64,000 bases of DNA from CAZELM01 sp964512995 (GTDB lineage: Bacteria; CSSED10-310), in contig CAZELM010000002.1 in assembly GCA_964512995.1 (NCBI GenBank), positions 62,001-126,000 of the forward strand. Direction: 5' to 3'. Below are positions 45,454 through 56,600 of the stretch, piece by piece. Positions within the stretch are counted from its first letter, which is position 1. Every line of letters begins with the position of its first letter. The position numbers and the translations under genes are program-made. The notes beneath the pieces were generated by a model. It was not told where the DNA came from. It worked only from the letters and a program-made list of their open reading frames with translations, and made no database searches.

Positions 45454-47700
45454 ATGGCAGGACTATTTCTGAATCTAAAAAATACCCGGTGGATTCAGGT
45501 AATATTATTTAGTTTGGGAGCCGGCCTCTTGTGTGGGTTCCTGCTTAGGACGTTTCATCACTATCGCCATCATTTCACATACATCTACACTCCGGATCAC
45601 GCCGAAGTCTATCTGGATGGGGATTGCCTGAATTATGGTCATCCGAATGACCTTCAGGAACCATCTGTCGAACTGTTGTTAATGCCTGTATTTCTTCAGC
45701 CACACCCGTATCTTTTCCTGCAGTATTTCAACAATCTGACACTGAGAGATATTGATACACATGAACCATTCTGGCGTCATACATCGGGAGAGATCCCCAA
45801 TAGCAACCTGAAAAGATATGGGCAGACATTTCTGAAATGGATCGGCATTGGTGAGCGCGGCGGATTCTCCAGGCACTGTGCGATGTATTTGACGTATAGC
45901 GAGTATGCTCGGGACGAATTCATTCTGGACGTTGACCTGATCATGCCGATCTGTGCCCGTCTACACATGGTCTCCAAGCTGGCCAGCACTCGGATGACCT
46001 ATGATGCGGATTTTTATATGGGTCGATACGGATTTGCCTTGAATCCTCCCTATAACAACACGCAATTTTTTTTCGTACCGGAAAAGACACGTTCAGATCT
46101 GCAATATGCATTTTTTTTCAAATATTTAACAAATATCGTCGCTGCACTGATTCTTCTGATCACCCTGGTCTTAATTACCAGAATTGCTTTACTCCTTCTG
46201 AGAATGGCCATGTTGATTTGTTTCATTCGAAACCTGGGAATGCAGATCAAGCATCTCGTAAAATTAGCGGAGCGGATTCGATTTCTTTGGTTCGCACTGC
46301 TCGTTTCAGCCATCGGTGGTTATCTCGCAATGATCCTCAGCGATACGATTTTCCACGGCGTTCCCAGGGTAAACGACGAAGGGATCTATCTGTTTCAGGC
46401 TAAAGTATTTGCATCAGGGAAATTCTATGTCCCACCTCCCGAACCGGTTGAGAGTTTCAAGCACCTGGGAATCTGGTGGGAAGACCGCATATTCAGTTAC
46501 TATACATTCGGCCATTCGTTCCTTTTAGCTATCGGTTTTTTGATCCAGCGTCCCCAGATTATCCCTCCCATTCTCACGGCCCTCACTATCCTGTTTACTG
46601 TTCTTGCGGGATTTCGATTGTACCGATCAAAATTACTGGGCTTGCTGGCAGGTGTATTGCTGTCTTCTTCCCCGTTGGTTCTTCTCCTGGGTGCTTCCTA
46701 CATGTCACATATATCCTCAATGGCAGCCAATATGATCTTTCTGTATCTTCTGGTAACTTCGGATGAAACGCAAACCCGAAAATCCACCATATTTGCGGGA
46801 CTGGCATGGGGTATCAGTTTTGTTATCAGACCCGTTACCACGATGATTTTCAGTATACTGCCGCTGGTATACTGGGGTGTTCGTCGGCTCATTCAAAAAA
46901 AATATCTCCTTATCCTGTTGTTTGTTATATCTGCTGTTCTGATCAGTTCAACGGCCTATATTCACGCGTATCAGACAACCGGAAAGTGGGAGTTAATTCA
47001 GAAGCAGGTCGAAGAACGGTTTGAGGAAGGAAACGATCCGACAACTTTCTGGAAATATCTCCATTACAATGGCATGTGGTTCCTGCAACGCGTATTTGGA
47101 TGGCCACCCTATCTCTCATTGATCTTTGCATTTCTCCCCTTTATTCTCCTGACTCCCAAAATGTGGGATTGGATCTTTCTCACTGGATTTATATTGAATG
47201 CCTATATTTATTCTGCTCTGGCGCATTATGGCTGGACACATGAACCCCGATACTGGTCCGAATTCGTTCCCCTTATCGCACTCCTGTCTATCCGTGGATT
47301 GCAACGAACGGGTGAAATATCTGATAACATCTGGCATGATTCTCGATCCAGGTGGACTTCCATTGGAATTGGCATATGCATCATGATTACCTTGATTCGC
47401 TCCAGCATTCATTATTATTGGCCTTATGAAAAAGAATGCTACCGGAATTATTGTTGTGTGTTTGATGATACGATTACCATGATTAACAGCATCCATACCC
47501 CAAACTCCATTGTCTTTATCTCCGGCCATCCGGATTTTGCCTATATTTCATTTTTCTATAAAAATGACCTGGATTTTGCCGGTAACATCATTTATGCCAT
47601 TGACATAGATGAGGTAGCCAATCAAAGATTGATGGATAAATATCCGGATCGTGCGGTGTTTCGCGTTCGGGAGCATGGTCCGGTCGAGCAATTGCGTTAA
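45454..47700 (+). CDS. GT39-like membrane glycosyltransferase with N-terminal soluble domain
   Basis: A 748-residue protein. A first membrane helix (about 12-32) is followed by an extracytoplasmic domain of about 190 residues and then a second helix near 225. The GT-C part begins near residue 275, with the acidic motif D308-E309 in PRVNDEGIYLFQAKVF, which is the usual V-N-D-E-x-x-Y form of PMT_2 enzymes. Helices continue to about 640. The N-terminal domain is not recognised. The ATG at 45454 is chosen over a TTG directly before it. It continues the plus-strand cluster; a 91-base gap precedes it. Confidence 0.85.
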   Translation: MAGLFLNLKNTRWIQVILFSLGAGLLCGFLLRTFHHYRHHFTYIYTPDHAEVYLDGDCLNYGHPNDLQEPSVELLLMPVFLQPHPYLFLQYFNNLTLRDIDTHEPFWRHTSGEIPNSNLKRYGQTFLKWIGIGERGGFSRHCAMYLTYSEYARDEFILDVDLIMPICARLHMVSKLASTRMTYDADFYMGRYGFALNPPYNNTQFFFVPEKTRSDLQYAFFFKYLTNIVAALILLITLVLITRIALLLLRMAMLICFIRNLGMQIKHLVKLAERIRFLWFALLVSAIGGYLAMILSDTIFHGVPRVNDEGIYLFQAKVFASGKFYVPPPEPVESFKHLGIWWEDRIFSYYTFGHSFLLAIGFLIQRPQIIPPILTALTILFTVLAGFRLYRSKLLGLLAGVLLSSSPLVLLLGASYMSHISSMAANMIFLYLLVTSDETQTRKSTIFAGLAWGISFVIRPVTTMIFSILPLVYWGVRRLIQKKYLLILLFVISAVLISSTAYIHAYQTTGKWELIQKQVEERFEEGNDPTTFWKYLHYNGMWFLQRVFGWPPYLSLIFAFLPFILLTPKMWDWIFLTGFILNAYIYSALAHYGWTHEPRYWSEFVPLIALLSIRGLQRTGEISDNIWHDSRSRWTSIGIGICIMITLIRSSIHYYWPYEKECYRNYCCVFDDTITMINSIHTPNSIVFISGHPDFAYISFFYKNDLDFAGNIIYAIDIDEVANQRLMDKYPDRAVFRVREHGPVEQLR

Positions 47701-47714
47701 TATGGGATAGCAAC

Positions 47715-48329
47715 ATGAGTGCTTCTGTATCACACGTTCTGACCCGTCTGATCATGAAATCAACCGTATCAATCGGTGTCTTTTTGGCTGGATTATCCAT
47801 TATGGGACTTCATTGGATACCGGAGGACAGTATGGGCATCAGGCATGAACTCCGGAAATCCCAACCGGTCGAATGCATCTCCAGCGGATTGGCATTCGGA
47901 TTTCCCTTTTCATGCAGAATTGATCGGGTATCTTTGACCGGTAATCTGGTTTTAGCCGACTACATTTTCGACCGATTCTATCAATTACACGCACTGCACG
48001 CTGAAACAGCCGATGGGTATGTTGTCAGGATGTTTCTTGTTTTTCACTATACGTTCGATTTTGATACTCTGAAAAACGTGTTGTTGAAGTATGATGGCCG
48101 TTTCCCAAAAGAGTTCATTGAGTATGAGATTCGACAATCCGCAACACGTCTGATGGCCGATGAACATAGTTCTGTGTTTACTGATCCAGATCGGTATTCC
48201 CAATTTCTCGAGAACCTTCGAATTACATCTCGACACGAACTGGAGAAGCGCCACATTGTATTCACGGAGTATACAGTAGAAAAATACAATAATCTGGTGC
48301 CTGCCATCCAATTGAAAAACTCAGAGTAA
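47715..48329 (+). CDS. Membrane-anchored SPFH/prohibitin-like protein
   Basis: A 204-residue protein with one membrane helix at about 14-35. The rest resembles a short SPFH (stomatin/prohibitin/HflC) domain: GLAFGFPFSCRIDRVSLTG matches the 'G-x-H-F-x-x-P-F' entry strand, then TADGYVVRMFLVFHYTFD and the helical FPKEFIEYEIRQSATRLM. The resemblance is of pattern only. SPFH proteins build membrane microdomains or protease-associated rings. It sits 14 bases after one GT39 gene and 52 before another, in the same operon, so it may organise them. No other family fits better. Confidence 0.6.
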   Translation: MSASVSHVLTRLIMKSTVSIGVFLAGLSIMGLHWIPEDSMGIRHELRKSQPVECISSGLAFGFPFSCRIDRVSLTGNLVLADYIFDRFYQLHALHAETADGYVVRMFLVFHYTFDFDTLKNVLLKYDGRFPKEFIEYEIRQSATRLMADEHSSVFTDPDRYSQFLENLRITSRHELEKRHIVFTEYTVEKYNNLVPAIQLKNSE

Positions 48330-48381
48330 ATCATATGTCTGATCCCATACTGAGGTAATTGAATCATGGAGTATTCGAAAC

Positions 48382-51300
48382 ATGCCGGAAGCAACTCAAA
48401 CTACTGCAACTGACCAGCCCACCTTTTGGATCCGGTTCATCACATCCATATTATGGATTCTATCAACCGCCGGATTTATCACGGGGCAATTTTATCTGAT
48501 CCATCGGCGACAGCAAGCTGGAATGATGTATCTGGGGATCGCTGCTCTAATACTGCTCATAACCTCATTGGTCGAAAAGCGGAATATCACATCTGATCCG
48601 GATGTTCCATCCCGCATATCCGGTTTTCTGGTGATCATGATTCTTCTTGCGGCGGCTCTGTTACGAGCCCATAAACTGGATACTATTCCGTTTGGTGCCT
48701 ATAACGATGAAATGGTCAAAGGGATGGACGCGATCAACATCATCAATGGCGCACGCTTTGAACCCTTCCATTCCGCCAATAAAGAGTTTTTATATTTTTA
48801 TCTGGTCGTACCGTTTATCAAATTCTTTGGCGTCAACTATGTCGCACTCCGGATGGTTGCGGTAACAGCGGGAATCATCACGGTTATACTCCAATATATT
48901 TTATTCCGAAGTTTGTTCGGGCAGCCTGTTGGAATCTGTGCTGCAGCCGTTCTGGCAGTTGGCATCTGGCCCTGTTCCAGTTCTCACATCTCCGAAAGAC
49001 TGAATACCGCTCCACTTGCCGCCATCGCAGCCATCCTGATGATTCATATCCTGTCCCGGACACGGCGATTCATCCCGTGGCTTTTAGCTGGCGTTGTATT
49101 GGCAGCAGGCATGTGGACATTCCCGACATATCGGCTGATCCCATTTGTCGCTCCCGTTTATCTGATCTATATTGCATTCCGGACACCGGGATTCTGCCGG
49201 AAGAATTATTGGAAAGCATGTATCGGCATCGCCGTCTATATTCTGGTCTTTTCGCTGCCTCTGAAACTGGATTTGGTAAAGACTTATCATACATTCTATA
49301 CGCGTGTTGGACATGAGTTCAAAATCACCACAACGAACGTACAGATTTACGAAAACCTTTCCAATCTTCTGAAAACGTTTAATTACCGATTTGTTGGTGA
49401 TATGTCGTTCCGGCTTTATGATCAACCGTTGTTCTGGTGGCCGATTGGAGCACTCTTCCTCATTGGATTGTTGTGGGTATTGATCCGGTTGGAAAAACCC
49501 GCAACCATGCTTCTGATTCTATGGTTAGGCGCTGGAATATTACCAGCAGTGGTTTCTATTCCAGAAATCAGACGATTGACTGGTGTTCAACCACTCGTCT
49601 TCGGACTGATCGGTATCGGATTGTATCGGGCGCTGTCCGGAATATCCGCGGTGATTCGCTGGCGGAGGGCATGGTTATTGCTGCCTGCTTTGATACTGGT
49701 TTCTGCAACCGGTTTCCGGACATGGGATGTACTGTACAATGAAATCGGCCCGAAATGGTGTATATCGAAAGAGGATTATGGCATGGTTCGCATGGCAGTT
49801 GGTGCATTCCCGTTTTTCGATGTTCGGATGGATTGGATCGAAGAGGAAGCAGAATTGCCTTACCGCTATTTAACCTACCCTTATACCAAGGATTTCAACT
49901 ATTATACACCACTTGTTCCAAAGGATTCGATCCCTTTCAAAATCGATCCGACTAAAGATCTGCTGTATCTTTTCCGGAACATTCAGGAAAACCGGCTGAT
50001 GCTGCCGTTAATCAAAGCTTATTATCCCATGGCTGTTCTATCCTTGCACAAAGACAAAGAACTGACCCGAGGATTTTATTCCCTGATGTTATCGAAAAGC
50101 GATCTGATGGAAATTCGCGGTCTCAGGGCACTGTATCGCTCCGTGGATGGTACAACCCAAAATGCTCATCTGACACAATCGCTGAAATTACGTTTCCCGG
50201 ATGATTTTCCGGAAAATCTCCAAGCACCCATCTCATGCGAATACACAGGCGGACTCCTGGTAAGCCACCTGGGTGATCATGCTTTCGCATTTGAATCTCC
50301 TCCACATTCCACTATCTGGATTGATGAGGAGAAAGTAGCTGAGATGCCGGATGATCAGGAGTCGATAAAATTCCATCGGCATTTATTACCCGGCCTCCAC
50401 CATTTCACGCTTTCTTCTCCCGCCATTCAAAATGGCGACCAGATATCGTTGATCTGGGAAACACCTCCAGATCCCAAAAAACGATACTCCACAGAACCCA
50501 GAGAACGATCCGTGATACCGGCTCAACATCTCATTGTTCCGCCGATTCCGGAGTTAGCTCTTCCATCGAATACTCAAAAGCCAGCGGGATTCCAATATCA
50601 ATTCGTCACAAAAACAAGCTATCGTAACGAGGCGATGAACCGTTTTTATGATCCCTCCATCGTGAAATGTCTACCCGATGGACGGATCATTGCCGCGAAC
50701 TGGCACAATCGTGTCATCATGGTATTGAGTGAACAAGGGGAACTGCAAACTATATGGGATCCCAATGTATTATCCGATCACCAATTTGATCTGCGCTATC
50801 GAATCGATATCAGTGATGACCAGATGATTTATCTGATTGGGAGCCGTAACCAGGGGATGCTTGTATTCGATACTGATGGTAATTTGAAACGGAAAGTACC
50901 ATTACCCTTGTCTGTTCGGGATATCGCGTGCGCTCCTGAGGGTGACTGTTATCTGCTTGCTCCCAGCACGATATATCGGATTTCGGGACTCGACGGGCAG
51001 ATCAAATTCTCCGTTGATGTTCGAGGTCAAAATGAGGATGAGTTCTGGGAACCGGAAGCAATCACATCCGACAAAAATGGAAACATCTATCTATTTGATC
51101 CTCCCAATCGCAGGCTTTTCATTTACGACAGTACCGGGAAATTCAATCGCTCCTTCCCCTTTCCATGCCCCATTGAAGATACGCTGGGATTAACGATCGA
51201 TGGGAGAGGCAACATTTATATACCGAATGTTATCCAGAATCGAGTATTTGTATTCAATCCAGAAGGCTGCTTGTTGACCGGAGATGAGCAGCACGAGTTT

Positions 51301-51420
51301 GATCCACTGGATTCACTCAAGGTTCCCCGTCCCCGCTATATTACATTTTCACCGGACTTGACAAAAATGTATATCGGCAACAGTGAATCCGGCATCTATA
51401 TGTTTGAAAAAATCTGGTGA
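48382..51420 (+). CDS. GT39-like membrane glycosyltransferase with C-terminal beta-propeller
   Basis: A 1012-residue protein. Two membrane helices precede the GT-C core, which begins near residue 80; the motif D109-E110 lies in PFGAYNDEMVKGMDAI. Helices continue to about 455. A soluble part (about 480-745) includes a beta-rich segment with TIWIDEEKVAEMP. The last 260 residues form a propeller related to NHL repeats but more diverged: GRIIAANWHNRVIMV, GNIYLFDPPNRRLFIYDS and GNIYIPNVIQNRVFVF. GGAG lies about 10 bases before the ATG. It is the last gene of the plus-strand cluster and converges with 51446. Confidence 0.85.
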   Translation: MPEATQTTATDQPTFWIRFITSILWILSTAGFITGQFYLIHRRQQAGMMYLGIAALILLITSLVEKRNITSDPDVPSRISGFLVIMILLAAALLRAHKLDTIPFGAYNDEMVKGMDAINIINGARFEPFHSANKEFLYFYLVVPFIKFFGVNYVALRMVAVTAGIITVILQYILFRSLFGQPVGICAAAVLAVGIWPCSSSHISERLNTAPLAAIAAILMIHILSRTRRFIPWLLAGVVLAAGMWTFPTYRLIPFVAPVYLIYIAFRTPGFCRKNYWKACIGIAVYILVFSLPLKLDLVKTYHTFYTRVGHEFKITTTNVQIYENLSNLLKTFNYRFVGDMSFRLYDQPLFWWPIGALFLIGLLWVLIRLEKPATMLLILWLGAGILPAVVSIPEIRRLTGVQPLVFGLIGIGLYRALSGISAVIRWRRAWLLLPALILVSATGFRTWDVLYNEIGPKWCISKEDYGMVRMAVGAFPFFDVRMDWIEEEAELPYRYLTYPYTKDFNYYTPLVPKDSIPFKIDPTKDLLYLFRNIQENRLMLPLIKAYYPMAVLSLHKDKELTRGFYSLMLSKSDLMEIRGLRALYRSVDGTTQNAHLTQSLKLRFPDDFPENLQAPISCEYTGGLLVSHLGDHAFAFESPPHSTIWIDEEKVAEMPDDQESIKFHRHLLPGLHHFTLSSPAIQNGDQISLIWETPPDPKKRYSTEPRERSVIPAQHLIVPPIPELALPSNTQKPAGFQYQFVTKTSYRNEAMNRFYDPSIVKCLPDGRIIAANWHNRVIMVLSEQGELQTIWDPNVLSDHQFDLRYRIDISDDQMIYLIGSRNQGMLVFDTDGNLKRKVPLPLSVRDIACAPEGDCYLLAPSTIYRISGLDGQIKFSVDVRGQNEDEFWEPEAITSDKNGNIYLFDPPNRRLFIYDSTGKFNRSFPFPCPIEDTLGLTIDGRGNIYIPNVIQNRVFVFNPEGCLLTGDEQHEFDPLDSLKVPRPRYITFSPDLTKMYIGNSESGIYMFEKIW

Positions 51421-51445
51421 AACACCATAAGAACGATTCCATTCA

Positions 51446-53560
51446 TTATTGAGGCAACGGAATTTTGTATGATTGAAACAGCTCCACACCGGAATCATGA
51501 TTCAGAAATTGCTCATCATATTTATATAATTCATGTTTCCCATCAGGAAAAATACTTCGCAAACTCTCCAATATCTGATTCCCGTTCTCATCGATTGGCA
51601 GCAGAAACAGTGTGCCAGATGAACCGGATCGCAAGGACGCACCACCACTGGCTGCATTCATCGGGGAATCCGATCCCGGGACACCATCTCGCAATACCGG
51701 CAGTTCATCCATCTTCTGGAAAAACTGAATTGGCAGATCCCTTTCCCCGGGCTGACGATATTGCCCGCAGACAATCCAGATTTTCTGTATCCGTGTATGC
51801 GGTTCAAAAAACATGTAGGTGTAGTAAGACTGGATATTGTCACGAACGATTTCTGCAAGCCTTCTTTCGGGACCATTCCGGAGAACTTCAGACGCAATTG
51901 CATGGTATCGAAACGTCGCAAAAGCAGTGGATGACGCGAGCAACATCAACAGAATTCCTGCGATCTGCAACGCATGCCGGTTTACTTTTGCGGGAATTGC
52001 TTTAAAATAGGATGCACAAACCATAATGAAACTGGCTGCAATAATATAAATCGCCGGATTGGCGCACAGAATTCGACGTGGAGCAACCACTGCGGATGGA
52101 ATGGTAGGTATTATACCGCCGATGAACCATATCATGAGCAGAACGCATCGATAATCCCTGAATCGAGGCAGACACCAACTGATACCACCCAGGAGCGCGA
52201 CACTCACAGGCCACATCAGATATGCACCTTTTTTGGAGAACCACGCACACCCTTCGCCCTCCAGAAACAACCCTCTCAGGGTCAATGATGCATTCCTCAG
52301 GATTCGATCCCATGCCTGAACCTGGTAATCCGGATGCTCCTCAATCTGGGTATTCAAAAGCTTCACCTTCTCCTTGAATCCAAAAATTCCGATTTTGGGA
52401 GAAATGATCAGTGTCAATAAAACTAAAAATATCACTCCACCGATGAAAACAGGGAACGATTTACGCTTTTGTGTTAACAGTGTATATAGCCAGAAGACAA
52501 TCAGAATGAAGACAATGAATTGTGCGATCACATAAAGAAAAAAGTCCACTGACAGAACGATGAGCGACAAAATGGTCCATGAAATCCGCTGTTCCCGAAG
52601 AGCCCGAACGACACAATAAACCGATAACGTGACAAAAAGGATGGCAATGGCATGTTCAGTGCTGCTGTATCGGGAGTGCATGATATGCCATGGTGAAATG
52701 GCCATCAGAAACGACGCCATAAAGCCAGTGTATGTGTTGAATAAATATTCCGCGAGAAGAAACAGAATCAGCACCGTCAATACACCTGTTATCGATGTCA
52801 CTCCCCGTTGCAATAGAAGGCTTGGCCACCAGATGCTGAATATGACCCAGTCAATCAGAATATTAGTACCTTGTTGGTGTGGCCCGAGCAGATAGTTTTT
52901 AACATGGCTCCATGTCTGACTGAAGGCTATCGGATTCCGGATATCCCAGGAATAATCACGAGCCATCATCGCTGCTTCCATTCCCCATTCTGCGGTATGC
53001 TGCGCCTGACCTGCCGGAATCGTATCCAGTTTATACGCTCGAAAAATAAACGCGATGAGAAGCACTGCTGCCAGGAGCAACCGGCGGTTGATTTTTCCAA
53101 TTGATTTGGATGAATCCTGGCATCGTTTGTCGGGATTCAGTATGGAGGAAATGAACAGGCAGACAGAAGCGATACCTAGAACAACCGGAATGACTGAAAG
53201 CGGCTTCCATATATACAGACATTGAGCCAGTATGCTCAGAAAAACCCCACTCCAGAGAAACATTCTCCCTGGTTTTCGATCCGCGGAAAATCGATTTTGA
53301 AATATAATCAGTATCAGAAACAAAAGGCTGAAACTGATTATCTGGATGAAAGGGGATGCGTCGGTGAGTTGATAGATTGCCTCTCCCATTCTTATCAAGG
53401 GTTCTATAATTACAGCCAACGACCCGAAAACCGGCTGCCTTGGGAATGGCACATTAGCCAGATAAGAGAGGTATTGGATGCAGGCAATGAAGCATAAACA
53501 CCCGAGAATAATCTTTCCCGCCAATGGTCTTAGAATGTCTTTCATACACAGATTGAACAT
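51446..53560 (-). CDS. GT39-like membrane protein lacking the acidic catalytic motif
   Basis: A 704-residue protein with about 13-14 membrane helices. The core begins near residue 160 (LLIAFIFRAYKLDTIPAG), exactly as in its GT39-like relatives. At the place where they carry D-E it has AGQAQHTAEWG (about 181-193): no Asp-Glu pair, only one Glu. It may be inactive, use another residue, or serve as a partner subunit. The rest, including SPWHIMHSRYSSTEHA, matches the family. The start at 53560 has GAGGAA upstream. It is the last gene of the minus-strand cluster, 130 bases after the giant fusion protein. Confidence 0.82.
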   Translation of the reverse strand: MFNLCMKDILRPLAGKIILGCLCFIACIQYLSYLANVPFPRQPVFGSLAVIIEPLIRMGEAIYQLTDASPFIQIISFSLLFLILIIFQNRFSADRKPGRMFLWSGVFLSILAQCLYIWKPLSVIPVVLGIASVCLFISSILNPDKRCQDSSKSIGKINRRLLLAAVLLIAFIFRAYKLDTIPAGQAQHTAEWGMEAAMMARDYSWDIRNPIAFSQTWSHVKNYLLGPHQQGTNILIDWVIFSIWWPSLLLQRGVTSITGVLTVLILFLLAEYLFNTYTGFMASFLMAISPWHIMHSRYSSTEHAIAILFVTLSVYCVVRALREQRISWTILSLIVLSVDFFLYVIAQFIVFILIVFWLYTLLTQKRKSFPVFIGGVIFLVLLTLIISPKIGIFGFKEKVKLLNTQIEEHPDYQVQAWDRILRNASLTLRGLFLEGEGCAWFSKKGAYLMWPVSVALLGGISWCLPRFRDYRCVLLMIWFIGGIIPTIPSAVVAPRRILCANPAIYIIAASFIMVCASYFKAIPAKVNRHALQIAGILLMLLASSTAFATFRYHAIASEVLRNGPERRLAEIVRDNIQSYYTYMFFEPHTRIQKIWIVCGQYRQPGERDLPIQFFQKMDELPVLRDGVPGSDSPMNAASGGASLRSGSSGTLFLLPIDENGNQILESLRSIFPDGKHELYKYDEQFLNHDSGVELFQSYKIPLPQ

Positions 53561-53689
53561 CACTTCCTCGACACAATTTAAAACGATTATACGCCATCAT
53601 CGTTCCATAACGTAAAATGTTTCTTTTTTTTATCGAAAAATATTTCCAATTGTATGGAAACGTAACGACGTCACTCCCAAATGAACAGA

Positions 53690-56600
53690 TTAAAAATCTG
53701 ATTTGATCTTGAAGACACGATAGTGATGTGCGTCAATCACCAGGATATCGCCTGCTTTGTCCAGTGCCAGTCCCATAGGCAGAATGAATGGTTGACTGTC
53801 ATCCGTTGCTGATCGAAATGTCTTGATCAGATTCCCATCCGGATCATAGACAGCAACAAAACGTTTCGTTGGATCAGAGATCCAGATCCGGCCGGACTTA
53901 TCAGCGACAACGTATGGCTCAACAAAAACATCTCCTTCCCACCCATTGAATTTCCATTCTTTGATAAAGTTGCCGTTTGTGTCCAGTATCTGAACTCTGA
54001 AATTATGGGTATCCAGAATGATCAATTGATCATTGAAGACACAAATACCAATGGGAGTGTCAAACTCGCCGGGGCCTTTTCCCAATTTTCCGAAAATGGC
54101 GACTTCCTTCCCATCATTCGTGTATTTGATGATCCGACCGTTGCCAGTATCTGCAAGGTAAACATATCCTTTGCCATCTGTCGCAATGCCTCTGGGATAG
54201 AAGTAGTTCCCCTGATCCGTTACCCATGTTTTAACAAACTCTCCGGTATGCGTAAATTTCTGGATTCGATTGTTGAATGTATCGGCAACATACACGCCAT
54301 CGGCATCTACCGCAACGTCGCACAGGTCGTTGAACTGCCCGGGTTCACTCCCAGTCGTTCCCCAAGCCAAGATCCAGTTTCCATCCGGATCGAATTTCTG
54401 TATCCGATGGTTCCTGAAATCAGCGACATAAATGGTACCATCCGCATCCGTTGTCATCGATCGTGGTTCATCGAACATACCCCGGGACTCTCCCTGACCG
54501 CCCTGGAAAACGGTTCGGGGTGGCATATTTCGAATGGCTGCTGTTCGGGCTTCCTCTGCTTTCTCTGCCTCCTCCTTGCGGCGGACTGCTTCCTGTTCCA
54601 ATCGTTCCTGGAGTTTGGCGAGGGCATCACTGTCTGCAGCGACCTTGGCAAAATCGACATTCAACCCATAATCATTGACCTTGTAGATGGTCACATCAGG
54701 ATTAGCGTATGCTGGAGTCATATAATCCGTGAGTTCCGCGAACTTGCTGATACCGGCGTCGGAATACTCCGCTTTTTCTGTTTTGCCGACGTAAATATAA
54801 TCAACCTGATATAACCGGAGCAACTCCAATACTTCCGGGACATCCAGGCTTTCGTACATCGTCACGATATCCTGTTTCATCTTTCCGGTATTCCGCTGAT
54901 ATTCCCGCTGATCGACATGGCTCCACCATCCCAAAACACAGGGTAATCCCGTGTTGGCGGAGATCTTGGCGTATTTATAGAGATAATCCGCTCCAGATGC
55001 TTCCAGCAGCGTAGCATATCCTTTTACATTTTTATTCAGCCAGTCGACAGCGCGATATTCATTTTTCCATTCACCCTGCTTCATATATGCCCAACCGTCC
55101 AACGTGAGCGGCAGTTCCACTCGATTATACTCATCATGGTGTCTTCTGGCTCTGGGACCTTCAACGGTGAAAATCAAACTGCATCCGAGCAATACAATAA
55201 ATATTGCATTCCAGACCCACCGGCTGAGCCGGCTCATTCTCTTGATAAATCTCGTTGGATGATCCGGAATACTGATCAATGATCGGTTGGCAAGAAAATA
55301 GGCAGATACAATGCCAAACAGGAACCACGCCTGGAGATAAAACTTGAAAATCGTGTTGAATCGGCGATGATCCCCTCCCTGATAAAAATCCTTGATGAAG
55401 AAAATCTCGCATCCTGCCGTGATCGCAAACGCCATCAAGGCCAGCAGCAGGACGAATACCTGATTGAGTGTCGGCTTTCCGGATAACAGAATATAAATGA
55501 TCATTACACCAACACAAACACTCCAAAGGAATACGGCATAATCGATCTGGAGCGGGGGGATAAATCTGAAAATGGAATATACTCCAAGAAGACCGAAAAA
55601 GATCGCACCTCCATAGACATAGATTCTGGTAATGGATCGCCCCTTCTGACGATTGACATGATACCACCACCGGATTACCTGAGTGGTAATAATAAACAAA
55701 AACAATCCGAACATGGTGATAAATCCGTCCAGATTCGTTGTTTGCCGATGTTTCCAAAGAGTTCCGACACCCATACCCTTGCGAGAAAAATGCATCAGAT
55801 ATGGCAGATACAGCACGATCGCACCCACGACCAGAACAATACATGGAACAAGAAGCGTCCACAGGAATTGGACATTCTCTATCGACTCCGTCACGGCAAA
55901 TCTGCTGAACGCAATCATTCTTTCTTTGAACGATTTTCGAGGAATTGGAGGTATTGCTGATAGATCGGTAACGGGTGATATTTCTGTCGGCTCCAGACCG
56001 GCGACTTCCGGGTCCTTTCCGCCACATAACTCACGATCCTCATCCGACACCGATTCAGATGCTGCGTCCGTCAATGAATCCTGTGCATTTTCAGTATCAG
56101 AACCCGATTCTAGCTCCTCTTTGTTCAAAATCGATGATTCGGGATCCTCAATCGTCAATGATTCCTCTTCGATCTCCATTTTCTGGGAAACAATCGTATT
56201 ATCAGAAGAAGCTGAGGCGAATTCTGCTTGCTTCGCATCTGACACAACGAGATGATCCGTCGGTTCCTCTTCCTTCGTCTGAATAAGATCCGATGAGTCG
56301 TCTGAGGACAATGTAACCTGAGGGATTATCCGTGTCTTCTGATTTTGGATATGTGCGATCGTTTCGACAGGTTCAGAATGGCTGATGGAGCCATAGTCCT
56401 TCTCCTGGAGATCATCAGCTAGGATTTCTCCGGGAGTTGGTTGCTCCGATGCCGAATTTTCTGAAATATCATCCAGTTCCGGTTGTTCTGCCAGAGCATC
56501 CGTTTTGATGTCTGACGCCCTCGCCGATTCGGGAGATGTTTCTTGGGGAGCGGATTCATGCGGAATCTGCTGGGAAGCAGGTTTTGGGGGTTCGGCTGAA

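Noticed and set aside
54005..54814. 269-residue plus-strand frame opposite the NHL propeller
   Set aside because: Long antisense frames occur opposite several NHL propellers here (also near 37.8 and 62.5 kb). They follow from the codon pattern of the repeats and have no ribosome sites or families.
55161..56027. 288-residue minus-strand frame in the giant fusion gene
   Set aside because: It is a shifted frame of the real gene, Cys/Ser/Arg-rich and without domain structure.
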